Notes: generated by a model from the sequence alone, not told the origin. Shown: positions 8,061 through 16,782, counted from the stretch's first letter. The stretch is 64,000 bases of DNA from Croceibacterium soli (GCF_009828065.1 NZ_WTYK01000002.1:186001-250000); one strand, 5' to 3'. Translations and numbers: made by a program.

Positions 8061-11000
8061 CTAATGGAAGTCGCGCGACTTGGGAATGACCCGCACATCG
8101 CGCGGGTGCTGCAGCAGGAACTCGTTGGGGTCCTGCGGCCCCGGCAGTTCGCGCGGCGCGGGGCGGCTGTGCGGAGGGTTCTTGCCGTGGTCGCCGTGGG
8201 CCAGGGCCGGCCTCAGCAGCCCGTCGGCCAGCTTGCCGAGTTCGCCGGTCGCGTCGACCAGGTGGGTCGCGATCACATGGACCACGTCGTCGTCGTATTC
8301 CACGCGCCCGCGCACTTCCATCAGGCGCGAGCCCATGACCACCTTGCGGTATTTCGCCATCGTGTCGGGCCAGATGACGAGATTGGCAACGCCGGTTTCG
8401 TCCTCGATCGTGATGAACACCACGCCTTTCGCGCTGCCCGGGCGCTGGCGGATCAGCACGACGCCGGCGATGTCGATCATCGCGCGGTGCTTGCGGGCGC
8501 GCAAGTCGCAGGCCCTCACAAAGCCGCGCTGGGCCAAGCCTTCGCGCAGGAAGCTCATCGGATGGGCCTTCAGGCTCAGCCGCTGGGTCTGGTAATCGGC
8601 GACCACCTCTTCGCTCAGCGTCATCTGCGGCAGCGCGGCAGGCTCCGCATCGGCGCCCTCGCCCTGCGTCTCGGCATAAGCGAACAGCGGCAGGTCCGGC
8701 CCGGATACGAGGCTCCTGGCATCCCACAGCGCCTGCCTGCGCGGCAGGTGGAGCGAACCGAAGCAATCGGCCGCGGCGAGCCGCTCGATATTCGCGGGCG
8801 AGAGCCCCGCCCGGCTGCGCAGCTCGGCAAGGTCGCGGAACGGCCCACCGGCTTCGCGCGCCGTCACCAGCTTCGCGGCGACGTGCCAAGGCAGGCCCTC
8901 GACCTGGCGCAAGCCCAGGCGCAGCGCGACCCCGGTGTCGAGCCGCCAACGGCCATTCCCGTTAACTCCGTCATCCCCGCGAAAGCGGGGATCGCTGGCC
9001 TCCCGGTTCGGCCTGGGGGCCAGCGGTCCCGGATCGAGTCCGGGACGACGAGCCTCTTCCAGCGTGCAGTCCCACTGCGAATGATTGACGTCGATCGGCA
9101 GGACGGTGACGTCATGCTCCTGCGCATCACGCACGATCTGCGCCGGGGCGTAGAAGCCCATCGGCTGCGAGTTCAGCAGGGCGCAGGCGAACGCCACCGG
9201 GTAGTGGCACTTGACCCAGCTCGAGACATAGACGAGGTGCGCGAAACTGGCCGCGTGGCTTTCGGGGAAGCCGTACTCGCCGAAGCCCTTGATCTGGTTG
9301 AAGCAGCGTTCGGCGAACTCCGGATCGTAGCCGCGCTGGACCATGCGGCCGACCATCATGTCCTCCAGCTCGCTGACCATGCCGCGGCTGCGGAACGTCG
9401 CCATCGCCTTGCGCAGGCGATTGGCTTCGGCCGCGGTGAACTTCGCCGCGTCGAGCGCGATCTTCATGGCCTGCTCCTGGAAGATCGGCACCCCGTACGT
9501 GCGGCCCAGGATGGACGAAAGCTCGTCGGATGGGCCGTGCTCGGGCGCTGGGCCGGGAAGGCGAAGCTCGGGCTTGCCTTCCCGCCGGGCCTTGCGCTGC
9601 TTGAGGTAGGGATGGACCATGTCGCCCTGGATCGGCCCGGGGCGGACGATCGCCACCTGCACGACCAGGTCGTAGAACTCGCGCGGCCTCAGGCGCGGCA
9701 GCATGTTCATTTGCGCCCGGCTTTCGACCTGGAACACGCCGACCGAGTCCGCCTTGCACAGCATGTCGTAGACCTCCGGATCCTCCTGCGGAACAGTGGC
9801 CAGGGTCAGGCTACGATCATGATGACTTTCAACGAGATGCAGGGCCTTCCTGATACATGTCAGCATGCCCAGGGCGAGCACGTCGATCTTGAAGATGCCG
9901 AGATCGTCGAGGTCGTCCTTGTCCCATTCGATGAAGCTGCGATCCGGCATCGCGCCGTTGCCGATCGGCACGGTCTCGGTCAGCAGCCCTTCGGTGAGGA
10001 TAAAACCGCCGACGTGCTGGCTGAGATGGCGCGGCATGCCGATCATCTGCTCGGTCAACTTCAGAACGCGTCTCAAGTGCGGGTCGGAAAGGTCCAACCC
10101 CGTTTCCGCCAGGATATGCTGCTCGTCGAGCTCGCGGCCGTACCCGCCCCAGACCGTACGGGCCAGGGAAGCGGTTACGTCTTCGCTGAGGCCCATGGCC
10201 TTGCCCACCTCGCGGATCGCCATGCGCGGGCGGTAATGGATCACCGTGGCGCAAAGGCCCGCGTGGTCGCGGCCGTACTCGCTGTAGATGTGCTGGATCA
10301 CCTCCTCGCGCCGCTCATGCTCGAAGTCGACGTCGATGTCCGGCGGCTCGCACCGCTCTTCGGAGATGAAGCGGTCGAACAGAAGCTGGTGCGTGGCCGG
10401 GTCGACGGACGTGATGCCGAGGCAGAAGCACACCGCGGAATTGGCCGCGGACCCGCGCCCCTGGCACAGGATCGGCGGCTCCTGGCTGCGGGCGAAGTCG
10501 ACGATCTCCTTGATCGTCAGGAAGTAGGGTGCGAGTTCCAGCTTGCGGATCAGCGCCAGCTCGTAATCGAGCGTCTTCCGAATGTCGTCCCTCAGGCCCT
10601 CGGGGTAGCGCCACTTCGCCCCTTCCCAGGTCTGCTGCTCCAGGTACCCCTGTGACGTCATGCCGCCGGGATAAGCCCGCTTCGGGTACTCGTACCGGAG
10701 CTCATCCAGGCTGAACCGGCAGGCATCGGCCACCTCGCGTGACGTCATGATGGCATGGGGCCAGCGCTCGAACAGCCTGATCATCTCGGCCGGGCTCTTG
10801 AGGTGCCGCTCGGCATTGGCGTGGAGCAGATGGCCGGCCTCGGCGACCGTGGTCTTGTGCCGGATCGCCGTCATCACGTCCTGCAGCGGTCGCCGCTCGG
10901 GCGCGTGGTAATGAACGTCGTTGGTGGCGAGCAGCGCCAGGCCGTTCGCCCTCGCGAGCCCGTCGAGCCGGTCGATCCGCGCGATGTCGTCCCCGGTGTA

Positions 11001-11795
11001 GAGATAGCTGGCGGCAAGATGGCGCAGTGTCGGGAGTTGCTCTGTGAGGTGGGGGAGGATCTCGGGGAATGAGGCGGTTAGTTCACGCGGAGGCGCGGAG
11101 GCGCGGAGAGAAGATTTGCGCTCGCAGAGGCGCAGAGGCGCGGAGGGTTCTTGCGCCGCAGGCAATACATCGTTCGAAATTGAGAGCGGCTTCGCCGCAG
11201 ACGTGCCTTCTCTGCGCCTCCGCGCCTCTGCGAGCGCCATTCTCCGCGCCTCCGCGTCTCCGCGTGACCCCGGAAAAGGAATGACGTTGCCTTCGACCTC
11301 AATCGTGATCTCCGCGTCCAGGTCGGCCGGCGGCAGGAGGATCAGTTGCACGCCCTCGGAATGGTCCGCCAGCATGGCCAGGTTGATCTGGCACACGCCT
11401 TTGTCCTGCCATTCGCCTTCGGGCGTCTGCATCCGCCCGGCGGAGATCAGCCGGCAGAGCCGCCCGTAAGCCGCGCGGTCGGTCGGATAAGCGAGAAACG
11501 CCAGACCTTCCACGGTTTCTATGCGGCAGCCGATAACCGGCTTCAACTTAACGGTTTTTGCTTCGGTATGGATGCGCACGATGCCGGCCATCGAGTTGGC
11601 GTCGGCGATCCCCAACGCATCGTAGCCGAGCGCATGGGCGGCGAGCACGAGATCGACCGCGTCCGATGCCCCGCGCAGAAAAGTGAAGCAGCTCACCAGG
11701 CCCAGCTCGACGAAGGGCGCGCGCGGCGGCGGTGCTATCGCGTCCGGATCGATCTTGATCCGGCGCTTGCCGGGCGTGAGCGGTGCTTCGGGCAT
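8061..11795 (-). CDS. dnaE2: Error-prone DNA polymerase III alpha subunit DnaE2
   Basis: C-family translesion polymerase acting with ImuA and ImuB in SOS mutagenesis. 1244 residues: PHP domain from about residue 25 (FVELGLVSCFTFLRGAS), polymerase palm with catalytic acidic cluster PDIDVDFEH near residue 490 preceded by CQGRGSAANSAVC, fingers, HhH region (AGLSPANIERLAAADCFG), and an OB fold with VVFITIEDETG near the C-terminus. The usual replicative tau-binding tail is absent, as expected for DnaE2. ATG at 11795 follows the udgX stop by 7 bases; an ATG at 11843 is possible. Odd: two dispersed palindromic repeats are inserted in frame, at about residues 176-238 and 916-942. Confidence 0.95.
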   Translation of the reverse strand: MPEAPLTPGKRRIKIDPDAIAPPPRAPFVELGLVSCFTFLRGASDAVDLVLAAHALGYDALGIADANSMAGIVRIHTEAKTVKLKPVIGCRIETVEGLAFLAYPTDRAAYGRLCRLISAGRMQTPEGEWQDKGVCQINLAMLADHSEGVQLILLPPADLDAEITIEVEGNVIPFPGSRGDAEARRMALAEARRRREGTSAAKPLSISNDVLPAAQEPSAPLRLCERKSSLRASAPPRELTASFPEILPHLTEQLPTLRHLAASYLYTGDDIARIDRLDGLARANGLALLATNDVHYHAPERRPLQDVMTAIRHKTTVAEAGHLLHANAERHLKSPAEMIRLFERWPHAIMTSREVADACRFSLDELRYEYPKRAYPGGMTSQGYLEQQTWEGAKWRYPEGLRDDIRKTLDYELALIRKLELAPYFLTIKEIVDFARSQEPPILCQGRGSAANSAVCFCLGITSVDPATHQLLFDRFISEERCEPPDIDVDFEHERREEVIQHIYSEYGRDHAGLCATVIHYRPRMAIREVGKAMGLSEDVTASLARTVWGGYGRELDEQHILAETGLDLSDPHLRRVLKLTEQMIGMPRHLSQHVGGFILTEGLLTETVPIGNGAMPDRSFIEWDKDDLDDLGIFKIDVLALGMLTCIRKALHLVESHHDRSLTLATVPQEDPEVYDMLCKADSVGVFQVESRAQMNMLPRLRPREFYDLVVQVAIVRPGPIQGDMVHPYLKQRKARREGKPELRLPGPAPEHGPSDELSSILGRTYGVPIFQEQAMKIALDAAKFTAAEANRLRKAMATFRSRGMVSELEDMMVGRMVQRGYDPEFAERCFNQIKGFGEYGFPESHAASFAHLVYVSSWVKCHYPVAFACALLNSQPMGFYAPAQIVRDAQEHDVTVLPIDVNHSQWDCTLEEARRPGLDPGPLAPRPNREASDPRFRGDDGVNGNGRWRLDTGVALRLGLRQVEGLPWHVAAKLVTAREAGGPFRDLAELRSRAGLSPANIERLAAADCFGSLHLPRRQALWDARSLVSGPDLPLFAYAETQGEGADAEPAALPQMTLSEEVVADYQTQRLSLKAHPMSFLREGLAQRGFVRACDLRARKHRAMIDIAGVVLIRQRPGSAKGVVFITIEDETGVANLVIWPDTMAKYRKVVMGSRLMEVRGRVEYDDDVVHVIATHLVDATGELGKLADGLLRPALAHGDHGKNPPHSRPAPRELPGPQDPNEFLLQHPRDVRVIPKSRDFH
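8969..9050. repeat. Repeat family D inside dnaE2, in frame
   Basis: Contains the palindrome CCCCGCGAAAGCGGGG and the distal arm with GTCCCGGATCGAGTCCGGGA. Translated on the dnaE2 strand it gives the peptide GLDPGPLAP...SDPRFRGDDG, about 27 residues, placed between DCTLEEA and the conserved ALRLGLRQVEGL. Related sequence lies at 40891-40966 and 60884-60905. Confidence 0.8.
11081..11270. repeat. Repeat family F inside dnaE2, in frame
   Basis: About 190 bases beginning with TTCACGCGGAGGCGCGGAGG and ending with its inverted counterpart (CTCCGCGCCTCCGCGTC, then CGCGTGA). Inner arms around GCTCGCAGAGGCGC also pair. It adds about 63 residues, rich in Arg and Ala, to the PHP domain between NVIPFPG and TASFPEILPHL without breaking the frame. 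Confidence 0.8.
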
Positions 11796-11802
11796 GCCAT
11801 AC

Positions 11803-13239
11803 TCACCCGGCCAGCTCCGCCAGGCGTTCGGCGACGGCGGCAAGATCGGCGCGGAACAGGCGTTCCTGCTCGACCCGCGCCTCGTCGCGCAGGCGCAGCA
11901 GGTAGGATGGGTGCGCGGTGATCCACAGCTCGCTGCCGTCCTCCAGACGGTGCGCTTCGCCCCGGGCGCGGGTTATGCTCACCGTCTTGCCGAGCAGGCC
12001 GCGCGCGGCGCTGGCGCCGAGTGCCAGCACGAGCTTGGGCTGGACGAGCTCCCGCTCCCCATCGAGCCACCAGCGGCAGATGTCGATCTCCTTGGCGGTC
12101 GGCGACTGGTGCAGCCGACGCTTGCCCCGCTGCACGTACTTGAAGTGCTTGACCGCGTTGGTGACGTAGACCTGCCCCCGGTCGATCCCGGCTTCGACCA
12201 GGTAGCTGTCGAGCAACTGACCCGCAGGGCCGACGAAAGGCTTGCCGGCAAGGTCTTCCTGGTCGCCCGGCTGCTCGCCGACGACCATCAGCGCGGCATG
12301 CTTCGGCCCTTCGCCCATGACCGCCTGGTTCTCCAGCTCGCCGATCGGGCAGCGGCGGCACTGGTGAATCGCTTTTTCTATGGCGGAAAGGGACTTAAGC
12401 CGCTCTTCCTCATAGCCTTTGCCAGCTGCAACCATGGCCGCCTCGCGTCCTTGCGCGCCGGCCACGAGCCCGGGAATGAGCGCCGCCTCCGGCATGTTCT
12501 TCCAGTACTTGCGGGGCATTTCCTTGAGCATCGCCCCGACCTTCAAACGCGCGGGGTTGAAGATCGATGCGTAGTACTTGCGCCAGAAGTCCTCCATCGG
12601 ATCGCCGGCAGGCGCGTCGGACCGCTCCGCCGGCGGGCCTTCCGCCAGGGTCTCCCCGTCCCAGTGCAGCGAACCCTTGGGCGTCAGGATCGACCAGGCC
12701 ATGTTGGCGAACCGGCGCACGAAGAACCCGCCATTGGCGCGCAGGATGTGGTGCTCCGGCTCGAACCAGGCGACGAAGCGCTCCGCCCCGCCATCTCCCT
12801 CGACCCGCCGGAAGCGCACGAAGGCACGCATCTTGTGAATGTCGCGGCGAACCGCACGGGCCAGCGCGTCGATGCGGCGGACATCGCCGTCGGCGCCGTC
12901 CTCCATTATCCTGGGGTTGGCCTGCAGCCGCCAGAGCAGGCGGTAGAGCAGATCGAAGCGACCGGGATCGGAATGGCACACGGCGCTGCGGGCAAGCTCC
13001 ACGAACGGCCTGCTGGCCCGCACGACCGGCGCAGCGGCCCCCGGCGCCGGCACGGGCCTGCCGCCGTGCCCGAACAGGCTTTCGAAGCCGCCGGGCTCGG
13101 TCCAGACCACCTCGTCCGGCCGCACGCCGCCCTGCACCAGCAGTCGGGCCTGATCGCGCCAGAACTCGAAGTCGTCCGGCTCGGGCATCTCGACGACGCA
13201 GGCTTCGGCCGCATGCATGGCAGGGAACGCGGCCGTCAT
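11803..13239 (-). CDS. udgX: UdgX-type uracil-DNA binding protein fused to an N-terminal DUF4130 domain
   Basis: 478 residues. The N-terminal half (about 1-240) matches the DUF4130/TIGR03915 'putative DNA metabolism' domain (DPMEDFWRKYYASIFNPAR). The C-terminal half is a UDG fold: motif A GEQPGDQEDLAGKPFVGPAG near residue 323, the UdgX-specific R-loop GKRRLHQSP near 370, and motif B ITAHPSYLLR. In mycobacterial UdgX the His of KRRIH becomes covalently joined to DNA after uracil release; that His is present here. A CRRC pair and one further Cys suggest an Fe-S cluster, with His in the place (NAVKHFK) where family-4 UDGs carry Cys. ATGA overlap with the upstream radical SAM gene and 7-base spacing to dnaE2. 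Confidence 0.9.
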   Translation of the reverse strand: MTAAFPAMHAAEACVVEMPEPDDFEFWRDQARLLVQGGVRPDEVVWTEPGGFESLFGHGGRPVPAPGAAAPVVRASRPFVELARSAVCHSDPGRFDLLYRLLWRLQANPRIMEDGADGDVRRIDALARAVRRDIHKMRAFVRFRRVEGDGGAERFVAWFEPEHHILRANGGFFVRRFANMAWSILTPKGSLHWDGETLAEGPPAERSDAPAGDPMEDFWRKYYASIFNPARLKVGAMLKEMPRKYWKNMPEAALIPGLVAGAQGREAAMVAAGKGYEEERLKSLSAIEKAIHQCRRCPIGELENQAVMGEGPKHAALMVVGEQPGDQEDLAGKPFVGPAGQLLDSYLVEAGIDRGQVYVTNAVKHFKYVQRGKRRLHQSPTAKEIDICRWWLDGERELVQPKLVLALGASAARGLLGKTVSITRARGEAHRLEDGSELWITAHPSYLLRLRDEARVEQERLFRADLAAVAERLAELAG

Positions 13240-14483
13240 GCCGCGAACAGCTCCAGCTGGGTGGCCTTGGGCGCCAGCATGGCCCGCAAGTCCGCGCGGT
13301 CGGTCAGGGTGACCGGGCGCCAGTCGGCGGTGACGATGAACGGCCGCATCTTGGCCACCGAGACGGTCAGCCGCCCCACATCCTCCAGGCGTAAGGTCCG
13401 ATGGCGGCGTGACGCCAGAATGCGGTCCACCGCCCGCACGCCCAGCCCCGGCACGCGCAGCAGCATCTCCCGCGGCGCCCGGTTGACGTCGACCGGGAAG
13501 CGCTCCCGGAACCTGAGCGCCCAGGCGAGCTTGGGATCGATATCGAGCGGCAGCATGCCGTCAGCGCCCGCCGCATCGGCCACTTCGCCGGGGGCATAGC
13601 CGTAAAAGCGCATCAGCCAGTCCGACTGGTAGAGTCGATGCTCACGGATCAGCGGCGGGCGCTTGAGCGGCAGCACCGCGCTGGCGTCGGGGATCGGGCT
13701 GAAAGCGGAGTAATAGACCCGGCGCAGCTTGAAGCGTCCGTAAAGCTGGCTGGCCTTGCCGACGATGTCGGCATCGGTCGCCGCATCCGCCCCCACGATC
13801 ATCTGCGTGGACTGGCCGGCGGGCGCGAACTTTGGGGCATGCTTGAAGCGCTTGGTGGCGTCCGCCCCTTCGCTGATCGCCGTCTTCAGCCCGCCCATGG
13901 CGCCTTCGATGCGTCCGGCGTTCTTGTCCGGCGCCAGGCGCGTCAGCCCGGCCACCGTCGGCAGTTCGACGTTGATCGACACGCGGTCGGCATAAAGCCC
14001 CGCCTGGTGGACAAGCTCCGCATCCGCCTCGGGGATCGTCTTGAGGTGAATGTAGCCGCGAAAATCGTGCTCTTCCCGCAGGATACGAGCCACTTCTATC
14101 AACTGCTCCATCGTGTGGTCGGGGCTTTTGACGATCCCGGAGGAGAGGAACAGCCCTTCGATGTAGTTGCGGCGGTAGAAGCTCAGCGTCAGGTCGGCCA
14201 CTTCCTGGGGCGTGAACCGGGCACGCCGCACGTTCGAGCTCTTGCGGTTGATGCAGTAGTGGCAATCGAACACGCAGTGGTTGGTCAGCAGGACCTTGAG
14301 CAGCGAAATGCACCGCCCGTCCGGGGCATAGGCGTGGCAGATGCCCATCCCTTCGGTCGAGCCGATGCCTTTCCCGCCCGCACTGCTGCTGCGCTTGGCA
14401 GTGCCGGAGGAGGCGCAGGAGGCATCGTACTTCGCCGCATCGGCGAGGATTTCCAGCTTCTCAAGGAGACTCGGTTGGGCCAT
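13236..14483 (-). CDS. Radical SAM protein, putative DNA modification/repair (TIGR03916-like)
   Basis: 415 residues. Radical SAM cluster-binding CVFDCHYC (CX3CX2C) at about residues 71-78, followed by a TIM-barrel-like core (GLFLSSGIV, RVSINVELPT) and a C-terminal helix-hairpin-helix RVPGLGVRAVDRIL at about 339-352, which would bind DNA. Proteins of this type are regularly encoded next to the DUF4130/UdgX fusion, and a joint role in DNA repair is predicted but unproven. ATG at 14483 was preferred over 14492 because the promoter places the transcript start at or next to 14483. A LexA box lies immediately upstream. Confidence 0.85.
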   Translation of the reverse strand: MAQPSLLEKLEILADAAKYDASCASSGTAKRSSSAGGKGIGSTEGMGICHAYAPDGRCISLLKVLLTNHCVFDCHYCINRKSSNVRRARFTPQEVADLTLSFYRRNYIEGLFLSSGIVKSPDHTMEQLIEVARILREEHDFRGYIHLKTIPEADAELVHQAGLYADRVSINVELPTVAGLTRLAPDKNAGRIEGAMGGLKTAISEGADATKRFKHAPKFAPAGQSTQMIVGADAATDADIVGKASQLYGRFKLRRVYYSAFSPIPDASAVLPLKRPPLIREHRLYQSDWLMRFYGYAPGEVADAAGADGMLPLDIDPKLAWALRFRERFPVDVNRAPREMLLRVPGLGVRAVDRILASRRHRTLRLEDVGRLTVSVAKMRPFIVTADWRPVTLTDRADLRAMLAPKATQLELFAA

Positions 14484-14485
14484 TT

Positions 14486-14500
14486 GTTCCATATATGTTC
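14486..14500 (-). promoter_or_regulatory. LexA (SOS) box and promoter of the radical SAM-udgX-dnaE2 operon
   Basis: GTTC-CATATAT-GTTC is a perfect alphaproteobacterial LexA operator (GTTC-N7-GTTC). On the minus strand TTGGCG (14513-14518) and TATATG (14490-14495) are separated by 17 bases, so the -10 lies inside the box and LexA would block polymerase. The start point would fall at about the ATG at 14483, implying a leaderless message. Confidence 0.8.
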
Positions 14501-14544
14501 TACACTTACATTCGCCAAGGACTCTCTTCAGGGACCCGGCTTTT

Positions 14545-16131
14545 TCATGCGCACAGCCCCTGCAGGAACCAGTCGGGCGCCCCGCCCCGCCCGTCGCCGG
14601 CGAGGCCGAGCCGGTAGATCCAGTAGCGGCGCCCCTCGCGGTCCTCGATGCGGTAGTAGTCGCGCAGGCGGGTGCCGCCGCGCTCGCGCCACCATTCGGG
14701 CGCGATCCGCTCGGGCCCTTCGATGCGGACGATGTCGTGCGCCTTGCCGCGCCAGCGGAAGCTTCGCGGGAAGCCGTCGGGCGTCGGGTAGAGCACCGCG
14801 ATCTTCTCCGGCCGGTCGAGCAGCTTGAGCGGGCGCTGGTGGAAGGCCAGCTCGCCCTGGCTTGCCGGTTCGGGCGCGAGCGGCGCCTGCCAGCGCTGGG
14901 CCCGCTCCGGGATATGGCTGGGGTGCGGGACCGGGCGGCGGACCGCCTTCTCGCCGAGGCGCATGGCCAGGCGGTCGATGCACACGGCAAGGCTCGTGCC
15001 CTGGCCTTCGGCCCCGGCCTCGATATCGCCCTGGGCCAGCGGCAGCGGCTCGGTCCAGCTCGCCCGCAGGCGGACCGTTTCGAAGCCGAAGCCGGCATCC
15101 ACGTCGTCGAGCTTGCCCGCGAACAGGCGGCAGACATGCGCCGCATCGCGCGTGGCGGCGGCGAATTCGAGGTGGCGCAAGGCCACTTCGCCATCGACGC
15201 GCCAGAGGCCGATCTCGAGCCGCCGCGCCCCCTGGGCCCGGCTTTCGAGTTCGCGCACCATGTCGGCGGCGAGATCGGCCACGACCTGGTCGAGCAGCTC
15301 GCGGTGGCGGATCGGCTCCATCAAGCGGCGCTGGACCAGCGGCGCGGGTACGGCGAAGACCGGCAGCAGCGGCTCCGGCAAGCGGCCGAGCAACTGGTCC
15401 ATCCGCAGCAGCGGATTGGCGGCGGGGGAGCGGCGGTTGCGGAAGCGCCGCTGGATCGCGTCGCGCCTGATGGTCCCGACCTGCCCGATCCGCTTGAGCC
15501 CGAGGCGGCGAAGCACGGTGAGCACATCGCCCTCCAGCCTGAGCGCAGCGACCGGCAGGTTGGCGAGACGCTTGGCGGCATCGCTCTCCGGCGCGAGGAT
15601 CGCCCGCTCCGGTCCGTAATGCGCCAGCGCCCAGGCGGCGCCGGCGGTCGGGGCGATGGCCAGCCTGGCCCGGAGACCGCGCCTGGCGAACATGTCCTGC
15701 GCATCGGCCAGCAGCCGTTCCTCCCCGCCGAACAAGTGAGCGACGGCGGTGACGTCGACCAGCAGCCCGTCGGGCCGGTCGAGCGCGCTCCACGGCCCCC
15801 AGCGCTGCGCCCACAGCGCCAGCTTCCCGAGCAGGGCCAGGTCGCCCGCCGGATCGCTCGGGCTGACCCTGATCTGCGGGCACAGCGCGCGGGCGTCGGC
15901 AAGGCGCATCTCCGGCCGTGCGCCGGCGGCGAGGCCGGCGTCGTTGGCCGCTTCGATCCGCGGGCCGTGCGCGGTCTCGGCGATCAGTGCGTGCGGTTCG
16001 GCATCGGCGCCCTCCCCCTCGGCGCAGCCGGCTTCAAGACGCCAGCGGTCGATCGCCAGCCGCGCGAGCCAGATCGACATGATCCGGCGTGGTGGCGGCG
16101 AGGCGGTCGGCGGCGAGGTGGTTTCCCTCAT
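14545..16131 (-). CDS. imuB: ImuB, catalytically inactive Y-family polymerase-like mutasome subunit
   Basis: 528 residues from the ATG at 16131. The Y-family fold begins at SIWLARLAIDRW and continues with the LVDVTAVAHLFGG segment. The paired catalytic acids of active DinB enzymes (SxDE) are replaced, as is usual for ImuB, which acts as a hub joining ImuA, DnaE2 and the beta clamp. HhH region GLKRIGQVGTIRRDAI and a long C-terminal tail rich in WxR and YY motifs are present. The start is uncertain: 16131 gives 98 bases of overlap with imuA, ATG at 16080 gives 47. The 61 bases downstream hold the next LexA box. Confidence 0.9.
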   Translation of the reverse strand: MRETTSPPTASPPPRRIMSIWLARLAIDRWRLEAGCAEGEGADAEPHALIAETAHGPRIEAANDAGLAAGARPEMRLADARALCPQIRVSPSDPAGDLALLGKLALWAQRWGPWSALDRPDGLLVDVTAVAHLFGGEERLLADAQDMFARRGLRARLAIAPTAGAAWALAHYGPERAILAPESDAAKRLANLPVAALRLEGDVLTVLRRLGLKRIGQVGTIRRDAIQRRFRNRRSPAANPLLRMDQLLGRLPEPLLPVFAVPAPLVQRRLMEPIRHRELLDQVVADLAADMVRELESRAQGARRLEIGLWRVDGEVALRHLEFAAATRDAAHVCRLFAGKLDDVDAGFGFETVRLRASWTEPLPLAQGDIEAGAEGQGTSLAVCIDRLAMRLGEKAVRRPVPHPSHIPERAQRWQAPLAPEPASQGELAFHQRPLKLLDRPEKIAVLYPTPDGFPRSFRWRGKAHDIVRIEGPERIAPEWWRERGGTRLRDYYRIEDREGRRYWIYRLGLAGDGRGGAPDWFLQGLCA

Positions 16132-16765
16132 CGCGTAAGATCCATTCTCCGGGGGCATGGGCGCGGGCGCGGAACAGTTCGGCACGCCAGCTCGGGCGGC
16201 CGGGCGCGGCGGCGTTCCAGCGGGGGGCGGACGACGGGGCGGATTTCACTTCCCAGCGCATCCGCGCCGAGCTGAGGTCGCGCGCGGCATCGAGCCGGAC
16301 GAGGTAGAGCGGCACGCCGTGGCGCTCCGCCGCGAGGCTCAGGCGGCGCGATGCGGTGAAGTCGAGCGCACGGGGATTGCCCGCCAGCTCTCCGATCACG
16401 AAAGCAAGGTCGCGGCAGCGGACGCCTTCCTCCAGCGCGAACAGCATGTCCTCGGGCGTCTTGGCCGCGACATGGATCAGCCGCCCGCGCAGCGTCTCCG
16501 GCAAGCCGTGGCGATAAGGCCGCCCGCCGAGCCGCAGTGCGGCGGCGTCCTGTACCCAGAGGAACGGGCGCGCTTCCCGCTGCTCCCCTTCGGCAGGGCG
16601 CAAGCCGTCCAGCGCCAGCGCCAGCGCGGCGGCCGCCCCGCCCGCTTCGTCTCCCGCTGCGAAGACCTCGCTATGCCGCGCGTCGGCCAGGCCGGGGCGC
16701 CAGCGGGGCGCCTGTTCGCCCAGAGAGGCAAGCTCTCCGGCAGTGAGGAAGCTACTTAGGTCCAT
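16034..16765 (-). CDS. imuA: ImuA, SOS mutagenesis RecA/SulA-like protein
   Basis: 243 residues; partner of ImuB and DnaE2 in damage-induced mutagenesis. The RecA-like fold is recognisable in ARPFLWVQDAAALRLGGRPY, ALEEGVRCRDLAFVIGEL and the basic AERHGVPLYLVRLDA strand. The Walker A region (FAAGDEAGGAAAA) is degenerate, as in other ImuA proteins. ATG at 16765 is preceded by TAGGAG about 9 bases upstream. First gene of the imuA-imuB operon under its own LexA box. Confidence 0.9.
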   Translation of the reverse strand: MDLSSFLTAGELASLGEQAPRWRPGLADARHSEVFAAGDEAGGAAAALALALDGLRPAEGEQREARPFLWVQDAAALRLGGRPYRHGLPETLRGRLIHVAAKTPEDMLFALEEGVRCRDLAFVIGELAGNPRALDFTASRRLSLAAERHGVPLYLVRLDAARDLSSARMRWEVKSAPSSAPRWNAAAPGRPSWRAELFRARAHAPGEWILRDEGNHLAADRLAATTPDHVDLARAAGDRPLAS

Positions 16766-16782
16766 AACGAATCGACTCCTAA

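Noticed and set aside
8040-10655. Plus-strand open frame of 871 codons opposite dnaE2
   Set aside because: It is a GC-driven shadow of the conserved polymerase frame: Arg/His-rich, no domain, no family similarity.
11081-11270. Frameshift or assembly error in dnaE2
   Set aside because: The frame stays open and conserved DnaE2 sequence resumes exactly on both sides; the inserted DNA is an organised palindrome of recurring type.
12361-12420. Ribosomal or tRNA-like fold within udgX
   Set aside because: Sequence is explained fully by the CRRC Fe-S region of the coding frame.
14341-16275. Plus-strand frames over imuB and radical SAM genes
   Set aside because: No recognisable domain and composition of an antisense high-GC frame.
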